The position numbers were made by a program, and so were the translations under genes. A stretch of DNA of 64,000 nt, from positions 2,641,501 through 2,705,500 of the forward strand of contig NC_085887.1 of assembly GCF_035222375.1 (NCBI RefSeq), written 5' to 3'. A model generated the notes under the pieces. The model had not been told where the DNA came from. It searched no databases and saw nothing but the letters and a program-made list of their open reading frames with translations. Each line of letters begins with the position of its first letter. Positions within the stretch are counted from its first letter, which is position 1. This document shows positions 42,804 through 54,005 of the stretch, piece after piece. Source of the stretch: Podospora pseudocomata (Eukaryota; Ascomycota; Sordariomycetes; Sordariales; Podosporaceae).

Positions 42804-44963
42804 ACGGAAGGGTGAAAAGTACTGGTTAGAGCGATGGAGAAATAGATGGGTAGATCAATTATGATACCCCAGTTCAACTATGCCTTGTTGACTTTTGCGG
42901 CAGTTAGTATGCGGAAAGCCCTTTTTGAAGGGGCGTGAGAGACTGAAGAGCACCTCGAGTTTTTGAATCAAAGCAATTGGATACTACTCAGGTATTGCTG
43001 GTATCCAGAGATACACCAGGGCTAAGCGATTTATGCAGTTTCAAGCCGAGCAAAGTCTATGTCAACAGCTCTGATGCTCAGCTGTATTCTAAACATGACA
43101 GCCCACTAGAGCTGTGTTTCCTTTGAAGCCAACTGCTTCGAGAAAAACAAATGTGACACTGAGAACAGGATCCTTATTGACACATTGTTGCACGGCAATC
43201 TCATCTCGATATTTGATAGGAAATTTGAAGGTTTCACAACCTAGGTACACACAAACTGCATCAGAGATTGGTAGGTTTGTGCAAAATTAAAGTGAGGTTT
43301 GCTGAATGCACAGAGAGAGAGGCAATGTAAATGGGGGATGCCTCCGTCAACCATTGGGAACGGGAGGGTTGGTGGCGAGATTCTCTTCTGACTCTTCTGG
43401 GCAGATGCGGGAGGTAGGTATTCATGTTGGGTGGTAGGTGGCTGGGTTATTGGTACGAGTCTGAAAGCTGTGAAGGAGTTGGTTTGACTGAGCTGAGTTC
43501 TGAGGAAGTAGGATATAGTGTTTCCGGGATGGCGTGGCTCCTGTCTGCCTATCTTGTCATCTCGATCAGAAGCATTCTATCTTGTTGGACAGGCCGCATG
43601 TAAAAGTAGGACCTAGGATAGGCAACTACTGTAGGTCCCGCTTCTGTCGAATCATGGGATAGTAACTCGGAAAGGGATCACATGATGGAAAAGTGGCGTG
43701 CTTTGTTTTGTTGGACAAAGTGTGTTTTCGGGGTTGGTTGAAATGGATATCTCCGAGACTGCCGTTGGAAGTGAGTCTAGGTAAGTCAAAGACCAAGAGC
43801 TCTCCAAGATAAGGAAGCCATGATTCTTTGGAAACACCGGCTCTTCGGAAGATGACCCAAAAAAAAGACTACATGTTTCTTACGACAACTTTTAGGTGAG
43901 ACAAATAAAATAGGTAACCTTGAGAAAGCATGGCGTCCCACCCACCTGACGTCTCGATCTTGGAATTGGTGATTTTAGGCTTTGAGAAGTTGGCTGTAGA
44001 GATGGCCAATCAGAATAGACTAAGTGGGGCGTGTTCCTTCCCACAATGGGCAACAAGTTCGAGACCGCTTCTGCGATAAAAAGCTCTTTCTCTCTCCTGC
44101 CAGTTTCATGGCTTCCAGGTTTTTATAATGGTTGATACAGAGGGGCATCAGTCAAACCTAAGGTCTTGTTTTATCAACATAATACGGTTATTAATTCGTG
44201 GCCAGTTGACACGCAAGTGATCAGCATGGTACTAACGAAGAGAGATATCGACGCTTATCACCACACTCGACTTATTATCCACTTATCGCTTCCTTCCTCG
44301 ATCTTCTTTCGGTCCTACTTGCCTTGGCCCATCACGAGTATCTCCTCTGAGAAAACAGATGACCAGTCGCTGAAAAAAAAGGTGCGAGAAGAAGCAAAGC
44401 ACACATCGCCTTATTTATCTTGTGTCGCCAGAGATGATGAACGCTTTGCATTGGATCACACTGATGCAACAGACACCATGTTTCAGATGGTTCAAGCCCA
44501 CCCCTGCAAAGTTGCAGCCCTGCGTGAATACTCAAGTTAGAAGGTGCGAATGCAGGGAACTGGGCCGCTTATGTTCAATTTATCTATTCCCAACAACTCT
44601 CCTCCTCTCTGTCTGTCTGTCTCTCTCCTTCTCTCTCGACAAGCATCATTTGACAAGAGTCATTTTCTGACAAGTGGCTTTTTGCCAAGAGGGGCCAGAC
44701 ATCACAAAAGAGATAGATCTGATTGTGAACTTTCATCAATCTGGCATGTGGAACTACATCAGAGAGAGCTATTAAAAGTGGGTGGTATGTTTGCTCGACA
44801 GTCTCAATCTCACAATGGCAAGACTGGAACTTGGCAACAGCGTAAAAGCTCGCTTAGTTAGTTTTACTCGATGGAACTCGTGCAATTTGGCTGAAGCCCA
44901 GTGTGAATCATCCCGTCATCCATCCTACGCAGGAAGCAGAGCTCGGTACTTGTGATATGTACC

Positions 44964-44980
44964 TTTTTTTTTTTTTTTTT
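44964..44980. repeat. T17 homopolymer
   Basis: Seventeen consecutive T on the plus strand, about 1 kb upstream of the duplicated-domain gene and just before its pyrimidine-rich leader. Poly(dA:dT) runs often exclude nucleosomes near promoters. Confidence 0.85.
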
Positions 44981-45370
44981 CGTGAAGTCAGCACCCGGCA
45001 ACTGAGTGCGAATACACAACACACCCCAGGAATTATTAACCTTGTCTCCCTCGGTTCAATTCCCACCCACCTTGTTATCTAAATAAATCACCTAGTCTGC
45101 CCACCGCACTTTCCCTCTTTTCACCTCTTGCCTCTTTTCTGCGACTTTTTTTTCTTTTGTCTCCGCTTCAACTTTATCAGATAATCACTCTCTATCATCA
45201 GTAGCAAAGTGTCCCTAACCAAGCGACTTGCGCACCCACGCACTACAGTGAATTTCCCGGCCCGAGTCTCGTGTTGTGTCTCGGCGCGTCCCAGTGGAAA
45301 GAATCCGGACAACAAAAACAACTCGAGCTTAACAAACTTCACTGTTTGTCTCTTGCGCTCGGCCATCCAA

Positions 45371-45438
45371 GTAAGTGAAGGGCTCTCTTCTGGATTTGAT
45401 TGATCGATTCGCAACTAATATCTTGTTATCATCATCAG
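45371..45438 (+). other. Putative 5'UTR intron of the duplicated-domain gene
   Basis: Donor GTAAGT, branch CAACTAATAT and acceptor CATCAG in 68 bp, a textbook intron of this genome, but outside any coding frame. A second candidate spans 45589-45927 (donor GTGAGT, branch-like CTGAC, acceptor AAAAG). Both lie in a pyrimidine-rich leader upstream of the start at 45986. Confidence 0.55.
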
Positions 45439-45985
45439 CTTCATCCTGTCGACTTGGTCAGCACAAACACATCCACGCGCCAAGCCTTCCCAGCTCAACC
45501 GATCCTCTCGACTTGTCGCAAAGTCGGGGATCAGCATCACCTGTTGGGTGTTGCGACAACAAACTGAAGCTTTACTTTGCTGATTGACGTGAGTATTTCG
45601 GTTCTTTTTATCTAGTTGCAATTATCATTGCTTTTGTGCTTCTTTTCGTGTCTCTTTTCAAATCACGTCATATACGACAAGGTCTTGCATGCGTGTTCAC
45701 ACTTGGTCAAAATGTTTTTTTATTTCATGTAATGGGTTGAGATGTGGCAACTTTTGTGTTTTCCCTCTGGCTCGTCACTTGCTCAGGTCTTTGGTGGGCT
45801 TTTGTTCACGAGCTCTGTCTCGTATTATTCATCTTGGATTGCCACCCAGTTGGACCTTATCCACCAAGATTCATATTCCGCCATTCGTCTTCGTGCCTAA
45901 ACATCGCTGACTGACAATCCCCAAAAGACACTGCTACATATCAACGAATCACACAACACCCAGAGCCTTGACTGACTATCTACGG

Positions 45986-48933
45986 ATGTCAGTTGGAACA
46001 GACAAGATGGAGACTACCGTCTCTGTGCCTGTTGCGAGAGAAGGTGCCCCAACTGCCATGATGGATGAGCCTACATCATTATCGGTTGAACCGCCAAAGC
46101 CATCACCCAAGGACGAGACTGTCAAATATGAAGCAGTTGATGGGTAAGTCGTTCCTTCTATTTTCTGTGTCGGTAATTGTGATGGAGGGCAATGGCTGTG
46201 AGGGGCATGCGACTCGTTCCTGCCAGTTCTTCTATGCACATTTGCTCTCAGCCAGGTTTTCATTTTTTTTCTTCCAACACAGTCTGTGTCGTATGCGCAC
46301 GGTATCACAGCTTTCGTGGAACATTTTATTAATTGCTCTCTTGCTCCCAAACTTTGCTTATTTTCATCACGCTGACAACAGTCGTCCCAGTGAGATCAAG
46401 AAGCCAGAATCGCCCATTGTTGAGACTCCAGTTCAGCAAAAGCCTTTGGACAAGTAAGTCATCCCCAGAGCCTCAGGAACACACATCAGACCAGTCTCCT
46501 CTCTTTCTCTCTGGTCCTGGTGGCCGACCAGATGACGAGTGTCATCGCCAAACTCGATCGGCTTCTGGGATACACTTTGGCTACGAGCCATTGCCTATGA
46601 TACTGTTGGCTTCGTCAAGCCTTCGTTGTTGCCATCACAGAGGACTTTGAGCCCCCTTGAGCACAGACTTCGAGGTTGGAATGTTGAAGTGAGCTCCAAC
46701 CTGGCTCAAGTCGCTTATGACGTCTTATGCTTCGCGTCCCTTGTTGCCTTGAGCACGATCTACACAATTTGCACCCCCTTGCCCTCAAAATCCCACTTTT
46801 CAACAATCTCCTACCGTGGTGGCTCAGACAGACAAGTGTTTTGCTGCAGTCTTTCTCCTCCGGCCACGGCTCTCGAAGAGCAATTCGTTGCCTTTCCTGG
46901 TTTGTATACACTCCTTCAAAGCATCTTATGATACAACCTCGATCACATTCTCATCCTGTCAGTCAGATGTTCTGTTTTTATATGCAGTCAACTAATGTGT
47001 CGCTAGACGTACCGAGCTGGACGGGCACAATCTCCAAGAGGACGAACTTCACGAAGAGCTCACCCCCCCACCAGATTCTCCAACAGATACTGCTAGTATT
47101 GAGGATCATCCTGACGGCGCTGCTGAGAACCCTGCCGAAGACACGACAGAGGACTTGGTTGATGACGATCTTATGAGTGTCGTTTCGAGCCTTCCCGTCG
47201 ACGAAACTCAGGATCTCATGAGTGTCGATTCGAGCCCTGTCATTCATAACCTGGAAGACGAGATCGTCGTTGGCACCAAAGCCAACAGGAAGCTGCCTGT
47301 CAACCAGGATAAATCCGATATAACTGACGTCAACATGGATCCATCTGCGATTCTTACCGGCAAGCGCAAGCGGACTTCCACTTACTATGCTGACTCTATC
47401 CAAGACGACAGCCCTGGTCCTCACGAAGGTCGTGTCAAAGCCCGGCCTGCCAAGACTCATGGTTCTGGAGGCGTCAAAGGTGTCATCATTGGATATTGGC
47501 GCGATTCTCAGGTCGAAAATGAGGCTGATAAGCATTCCGTGATCGGCTTCATTGACTCGAGGGATCGCCTTAGAACCAGAATCCAGACAACTACCCGCGA
47601 CAAACGTCAGGTTGATCAACGTTACCCGATCCCCCCTGGCCCCGGTGGGAGTTGGGTCATCTTCGAGAAGATAGTCTTTGAAGACCACCTTGTTGGTCTC
47701 AATCATCACATGATCAAGGAGTTTGTCAAGATCCGCGCCGATAATCTTGGCGAGAACGAGAGCCCCGAGGAGCGCAACACAGCCGACAAAGCAGCTGCCG
47801 AGCTCGCGGTTGAGAGAGTCACCACCAACCCTCCCCCCGAAACGGCCAACCAACCTCTCATTGCTTACGGCGCTGTGATACCCGATCCTGCCACCCTTCC
47901 CAGCCGTCCCGAGTCCAAGAAACGAAAGGTCACAGGATCCTTTACTTCAGCCCAGCTAGAGCCTGCCCCCCCCCCTCAACAGCCCGCGGAGGCCCTTCCG
48001 GGAACCCGGCCAACTCGCATCGTTTTGGGATACTGGAAACAATCCAGTGAAGATGACCCGATTGAGAAGCACGCGGTTTACGGTATCCTGGGTGCTAATG
48101 ACATGTTCAGGATCAGGCTTGCGAAGGAGACTCGCGATGGTAGAGTGATCGCTGATGGCAACTTCCCTAGTGGGCCTGGTGCACTGTGGATCACCTGGGA
48201 CGCTCTCGAGTTTGAACCTCACCTCAAAGGTCTCTCCCGCCATGAGGTCAAGGAATATTGCAGGGTTCGCCAGCACCAGCTCGACCAGGGTGAGGCACCT
48301 GAGGACCGCGCGCGAAACGAGATACAAGCCGTCCAAGAGGCTCAGAAGCGTGCTGCTTTGAACATCGCCGCGGGGACCTCCGTCACTAAGAACGACGTTG
48401 AGATCTCGATCGAGGGAGCTAATGGCGTCACTCATGGTCTTGCTTCCGGCTCGCCTGCCTCAAAGACCAACGAGCCTCGTCGTCAAACTGGGCTCCGCGG
48501 CCGACACTCACTCCCTAATCCCGAGTTCGGAGTTGCTAACCGCAAGTCATCGTCGGCCATCGCCCAGATCGAGAGGACTCATGAGCTTGCCCGTCACGGG
48601 ATTGAAAAGGTTGAGAAGGCGCAGGCTCGCATTGATCAGCGTGCCAGCAGCACCGCCACGCCCCGAGAGTCATCGGCCACCCCAGCCAACCGCAGAGAGC
48701 TTTTCAGTGAAAACATCTCTCGCTTGAACAACGTTTGGGCCAGTCAAGAGGCCACACGCATCCGTAACGAGGGCCAAGGCTACGAAGGAGACGTCCTGAT
48801 GAACGGTACCATCAGGTACGAGCGAAAGCAAACCGGCCCGTTCAAGGGCATTCTGGTCAGCCAACCCTTCCTGATCCAGATAGACGGGGAGGATTACGTG
48901 GAGTACCGCGTCCTCACGAAGCCGAGCTTCTAG
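45986..48933 (+). CDS. Unrecognised protein with two copies of a GYW...TRDxR...GPGxxW domain
   Basis: Exons 45986-46143, 46382-46453 and 47007-48933; 718 aa. I do not recognise the family. Residues 1-230 are acidic and low-complexity, with a short repeat (DLMSVVSS, DLMSVDSS) and a basic stretch GKRKRTS that could be a nuclear signal. Two diverged copies of one domain follow, at about 233-325 and 412-507. Copy 1 has IIGYWRDS, KHSVIGFID, RTRIQTTTRDKR, PPGPGGSW, FEDHLVGL and GENESPEER; copy 2 has VLGYWKQS, KHAVYGILG, FRIRLAKETRDGR, PSGPGALW, FEPHLKGL and GEAPEDR. The linker has a second basic patch (ESKKRKV). A helical segment at about 590-625 and a C-terminal block ending EDYVEYRVLTKPSF close the protein. 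The first intron is 238 bp and the second 553 bp, longer than others here, so a missed small exon is possible. Nuclear location is inferred. Confidence 0.72.
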
Positions 48934-50100
48934 TAGGACCAGGCGATTCTCTTGCGGCATTTTTTGTTTTTATACCCTGGTGGCTCTGGGCTGGTGGCGT
49001 TTTGGGGGGCAGGACTGGGATCATCAATTTGCGTTTTGTTGCGCGTGTTTCTTCGCCTCCTTTTCTATTTGCTCGGACGACTGGCTGTACCTTATTTTTT
49101 CCACTTTTTCACGGCGGCTTTTTTGTTTGTTTTACGCCTAGCAGCGCGTATACCCCTTGCTCTGTTTTGCTTCGACACGCACCTAATATTCCTCAAGGCA
49201 ACAACACACCAACATTACTATGTAATTGGAGTCGACAAAGAGCGAGCGTCCCCTTGCTTTTTAGGACTGTACAACATCAGATATTTGTCTTTGGCAGCCT
49301 TTTTACACGCTCTCAACACCGATACCATGCTGCCCATCCTTTGCGACATATCGCTACACCACTTGCTTGCGGGGAGGAGGATATGGGAGGTTAGAAAGGG
49401 GTTCTCTACTTGCTGAGCATGGGAAAGGGTTTAGAGCGGCATGGTCATATCAGCTCTCAGGGATCTCGGTTTCTATCGATGGATCTGGATACCTAAACAG
49501 ATGGGATGGGGGTCAGGTGGAGGGGCAAGTGTCAGAGAAAGACTATTTGTATATATACTGCATTTTTATTATATATCTGCGTAGAGTGCGAAGGTGGTGA
49601 AATGTGACTGAGAAGTATGGTGTTTTTGGGAGAGAATTGAAAAGGGGGGAAGCCCACACTGTGAGGTATGCACATAGCGGGGTTATATATGCGGGGGATG
49701 CATATATAGATAACATGCATCATCATCTTTCTCATGAACAGGAGCGCTGTCAACTCTTCAAACATACAAAAAGTGACTTTTGGTTGAGAATCTCCAAGAA
49801 CGCGGATTGAAGACCAGGATTGTTGAAAATTGTCTGGGATTTTTTAACTCACCGAGTCAGACGGCGACGACATCCAAACTCGCGACCGCAATCCAGCTTT
49901 AACGCGTTTACTTGCATCATCAGTGAACACCACCACCTCTGTGAGATTGGAGACATTAGAACTCAACATCAGCGACATCAAACGGACATTTTACGAGAAA
50001 TCCCCGAACCGATGCTCAAAATATCCATCGGCAGCACCTTACCATCACGGCAGTCCTAAGTAGGCTCTACAACCACCACAACCACCACCTGCCAAAAACA
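48934..50100. other. Tandem intergenic region duplicated-domain gene / ctf8
   Basis: 1.17 kb, T-rich on the left (3' UTR side) and AT-rich near 49540-49720. No gene or repeat was recognised. Confidence 0.55.
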
Positions 50101-50740
50101 ATGTCCACATCTGTTCAACTACACCCATCAGCCCTCACTTCCCCTGACCACCCAGTTGTCCACTCTCCACTCCCACAACTCTTACAAACACCACATGGCC
50201 TTGCGCTGCTGGAGTTACAAGGGACGATCAACCTCACCCAGTCAGAGTCTGGGGAGCTAATCCAGATAGGACAATTGGTATGCCCTCCCTCCACCCCCCC
50301 CCCCCTTCCCTCCCTTTCAAATTGGTAACAATCAATAGGTCTTTCCAGATTATGTAGAAGGGGAGACAACAGGGGAGGGCCCGTGGATAAAAAAGGTGTA
50401 CATGTACATCGGGCAGCATCAGAAACTTTTCGGGGAGGTGAAGAAGTTGGTTAATGCGTTGGCGGTGGTGAGGAAACGACAGCGGGATGGGGGGAATGGG
50501 GATGAGCTGGAGGTGGTGGAGATTGTAAAGTGGAAGTTGGTGTTTAGTGGGCGGCCTGAGCCGGTGACGAGTTCGGGGTTGGAGAGGGAGAGGGTCGAGG
50601 GGGGGGGAGAGAATAAAGGGAGGGGTGATGGTAAAGTGGAGGGGAGGGGGTATGAACGTGGTACTGTCGGTGTGTGTGGGCTGAACCTAAACATGGGGCG
50701 TCTGAAATGTGCTCTCAAAGAACACGAGGAAATGGCGTAA
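50101..50740 (+). CDS. ctf8: Chromosome transmission fidelity protein 8 (Ctf8)
   Basis: Exons 50101-50277 and 50339-50740; 192 aa. Ctf8 forms, with Ctf18 and Dcc1, the alternative clamp loader used in sister chromatid cohesion and the replication checkpoint. The conserved core is LPQLLQTPHGLALLELQGTIN, IGQLVFPDY, KKVYMYIGQHQKLFGEVKKL and ELEVVEIVKWKLVFSGRPEPV, all in the order of the family. The intron sits in IGQL|VFPDY and carries a C13-like tract. Between VFSGRPEPV and the end is a Gly/Glu/Arg-rich stretch that is longer than in yeast Ctf8 (133 aa). The start has AACAATGT context. It is convergent with dph1, with 223 bp between stops. Confidence 0.88.
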
Positions 50741-50963
50741 AAGCTTATCTCTCAACAACAACAACTGGTCACTCCGATGGCTGCTGTGAATTACCACCGG
50801 CCTAGCCAGCAGGGAGGATAACTATCGCAACCCGCGCACACGTAACTGCATAGACCACAAAGGGAGGCGAGTTGACGTCAACATCGAAGCAAGCCTGTAG
50901 CATAGGGGGCAAACTGGGCTTAGATAGGGTGAATATCATGACCAAATTTTACTTGTTACTATC

Positions 50964-52364
50964 TCAAACAGCCAAAGGCTTCGTCCTCCCTAACCCCTCC
51001 CTCCCATAATAATCCATCGGGTACGCACCACTTCCCCAATCCTCCTTCTCATTCAACGCCACAAGCGCCTCATACGGCGTCAGCAGCGGCCTAGGAAACG
51101 CATACCCCCAATCGATACTCAACCGTGGACAAGCAACCTGCACCCAGCACTCCACCTCCCCTTCCCCGCTCATCATCCCCAGCTTCCCAGGAAAAATCTC
51201 ACTCAGCAACAAATTCACAAACGGAATCCCCATCTTTGTCAGCTTCTCCTCTATTAGAGACAACGTATGCGGGTTCCCCTGCCTCCCCAACGACCCGAGA
51301 ATCAACCCCCACTTCTTGGCCGTTTTCGCTGTCTTAATCGCTTGCCTCCGCAAACCCTGCATCTCGTCGTGACCGTAGACTTCATGAGTGAGTTTCCTCG
51401 AGTAAGGGTCGTACCGGTAGGCCGGGATGGAAGGGTTGTGAATCATGATCGACTCGAGGTGAAAGTGCCCGTCACCGAGGTAAAGGATCAGATCTACCGG
51501 GTCGGTCGTGTACGTTGACAGGTTGGGGGAGGTGCACCCCAATATCTCCCCCTTTGACAACGGGGCAATCTGAGGGACGATGATGTTGAACCCGGCTTTC
51601 TCGAGCGTGGACTTGACCCCGTGGATGGTGGCGTTGAATTGGATTGTGCCTACCAGAGCGATGGTTTTGCCGGGGGAGAAGTTACGCTCCAGCGAGGCGA
51701 GGAGGTGGGTCGTGTCGATGGAGATGTCGACAAAGACGTAGAGGGTCTTGATCTTGGTGACGTCTACCGGGATGAGGCAAGAGTGGGCGTAGTGGACTAG
51801 GAGGTCGCAGCCCATGGCGCGGGCGGTGTAGTCGTCTATGCAGCAGGCGCCGTACGTGACGTCGCCCATGATGAGAGTTTCGATGCCGGGGCAGAACTGG
51901 GTGAGGATGTCGGAGATGGTGGTGGCGAAGAGGAGGAGGCCTTCGGGCATTTGGAGGGCTACTCTTTTGGCCGAGAGGGAGCGGATGCGATGGATGGTTT
52001 TGGGGATTTCAAAGGAGTAGTTTGAAGGGAGGAGGGAGATGGCGGACTTGAGGGCGGGGTCGTTGAGGATTTCGGGGGGGACTTGGTTGAGGAGTCTGGG
52101 GGCTCTCCTTGGTTGGGCCACTGAGGGGTGTTAGCATGGTGTGTTGTGAATAAGGGGTGGTGAGAATGTACCTTGGATAGCTCCGCTGTCTTCAATGGAT
52201 GATGAAGCATTGCTTGAACTGTTCTTTGCGGCGGCCTCGGCGGCGGTCCGTCTGCCGACGAATCGCTTCTTTGGCTGTTTGACTACATTTTGAGGTGGTG
52301 GTGGTTGACTGGCCTCGATATCGGCTGCGATGCCCACATCCACAAGAGCTCTGTCTTCCTCCAT
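50964..52364 (-). CDS. dph1: Diphthamide biosynthesis protein 1 (Dph1)
   Basis: Complement join of 50964-52120 and 52172-52364; 449 aa. With Dph2 it forms the radical-SAM-like enzyme that transfers the 3-amino-3-carboxypropyl group from SAM to the target His of eEF2, the first step of diphthamide formation. The three cluster Cys regions are present: [13 protein letters not shown] (about 157/158), LGCTSP and [13 protein letters not shown]. Other family blocks are [62 protein letters not shown] and [11 protein letters not shown]. The N-terminal 60 residues are variable, with KKRFVGRR as in other Dph1. The intron has branch GCTAAC and splits the variable N-terminus from the enzyme domain. It is divergent with rps6. 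Confidence 0.95.
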
Positions 52365-52880
52365 CGTGAACCTCGCTTTCAGTCTTCAGTCTTCAAGGAG
52401 GGGCAATGAGGGCCACTTTTTGATAAGATAAGACAGGAAGTGGAAAACAAAGAAGAAGCTCCTGAGCAGATTCTCGCACAAGTTAAAGTGAAGTGAGAGT
52501 CTGGATGTTGACTTGAGGTCCTATGTGTTCTCTCGTAGACCTTTGTTATCAGAAATGACTTGTGAGATAGCCTTCATGAAGATGAAGCGCACACATGGCA
52601 TTCAGATGTAATGGCATGGATCAAAAGATGTTGTCCCTGAAAAGTGAGGCCCCACCCAAAAGGCCAGGCGGGGCTTGGCACGGTCCATTCACTCTGGCCC
52701 AGAGGTCCGTGATTCACTTTGGCAGAGTGGGGCGGTAAGGTGCTCCCGCCCAATTAGCGTCGGCAGAAAATGTGCCCTAAGAATTCACATCGCTGTGAGC
52801 ACACAAAATCTTTCTCTTGTTTTCCCGTGTAGACCCGGAGTCCATCGTCAACAAACGTCGTTGCCAGCATCATCGCCAAC
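52365..52880. other. Divergent promoter region dph1 / rps6
   Basis: 516 bp shared upstream region. Pyrimidine-rich on the plus strand just before rps6 (CTTTCTCTTG near 52810), in keeping with ribosomal protein leaders. No gene. Confidence 0.6.
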
Positions 52881-54005
52881 ATGAAGGTGAGCCACCATAC
52901 CCATTTACGAATTCCTATAATGGATACGCAATTGCTGCCGCCTTCAACTTGCGATTTCGACGACTTTTCCGATCGGTGCTGACGATTTTCCCTCGATAGC
53001 TGAACATCTCCTACCCAGCCAACGGCTCTCAGAAGCTCATCGACATTGAAGATGAGCGCAAGCTCCGCCCCTTCCTCGAGTAAGTGGTCGAAAAGAAGGT
53101 TCCGACTCAAAGGGAGACAGCTAACTGACTAATTCTCACAGGAAGCGCGTATGTACCATCGAAATACCCGACATCTCTCTCGAATGAACCGAATTGCTGA
53201 CCGACCGAATTAGATGGGCGCTGAGGTCCCTGCCGATTCCCTTGGCGATGAGTGGAAGGGCTATATCTTCCGCATCACTGGTGGCAACGACAAGCAGGGT
53301 TTCCCAATGAAGCAGGGTGTTATCGCCCCTACCCGTGTCCGCCTCCTCCTCTCCGACGGCCACTCCTGCTACCGCCCCCGCCGCACTGGTGAGCGCAAGC
53401 GCAAGTCCGTCCGCGGCTGCATCGTCGGTGCCGATCTCTCCGTCCTCGCTGTCGCTATCGTCAAGCAGGGTGAGCAGGAGATCCCCGGTCTCACCGACAC
53501 CGTTCACCCCAAGCGCCTTGGCCCCAAGCGTGCCACCAAGATCCGCCGCTTCTTCGGCCTCAGCAAGGATGACGATGTATGTGCTACCTTCTCGGTCATA
53601 TCCGTCATCGCCTACCCTTGAGCTTTGAGGATTAGACATCCCAAATTTCGGGTAGAGTCTGAGTGCTAATATCTGTCGAAACTAGGTTCGCAAGTACGTC
53701 ATTCGTCGCGAGGTCACCCCCAAGGGTGAGGGCAAGAAGACCTACACCAAGGCTCCCCGTATCCAGCGTCTCGTCACTCCCCAGCGCCTCCAGCACAAGC
53801 GTCACCGCATTGCGCTCAAGCGCCGCCAGGCCGAGAAGGTCAAGGATGAGGCCGTACGTATTTCGTACTCTAGGGATGATTTTGCAACATGTACTGACTA
53901 TCAGCACAGAATGAGTATGCCGCTATCCTTGCCAAGCGTGTCACCGAGGCCAAGGCCGCCAAGGTTGATGCTCGCAAGCGCAGAGCTTCCTCCATGCGCA
54001 AGTAA
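52881..54005 (+). CDS. rps6: 40S ribosomal protein S6 (eS6)
   Basis: Exons 52881-52886, 53000-53079, 53142-53148, 53214-53576, 53686-53853 and 53910-54005; 239 aa. eS6 is a structural protein of the small subunit and the classic target of S6-kinase-type signalling. The start [36 protein letters not shown] is spread over four exons: the first codes only Met-Lys, and exon 3 is a 7-nt microexon. Then come [56 protein letters not shown] and [23 protein letters not shown]. The last exon ends in KRRASSMRK, with the Arg-Arg-x-Ser-Ser phosphorylation motif, shorter than in animals. All phases join, and the length equals fungal eS6. Confidence 0.96.

Larger units (their letters stand above)
42804..45985. 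other. Longest gene-free stretch; ends in an apparently spliced leader
   Basis: 3.2 kb between sen54 and the duplicated-domain gene. The left 2 kb is AT-richer than the rest, with no open frame of note. A T17 run lies at 44964-44980. From about 45050 the plus strand turns pyrimidine-rich, and two intron-like units occur (45371-45438 and 45589-45927), suggesting the leader of the downstream gene. No tRNA or transposon was found. Confidence 0.5.

Noticed and set aside
45045-45075. tRNA B-box-like GGTTCAATTCC
   Set aside because: The flanks do not form a T-stem and no A box lies at the right distance.
46978-47853. 291-codon minus-strand frame opposite the duplicated-domain gene
   Set aside because: The sense frame has a repeated domain and good splice joins; the antisense frame has no recognisable motif.
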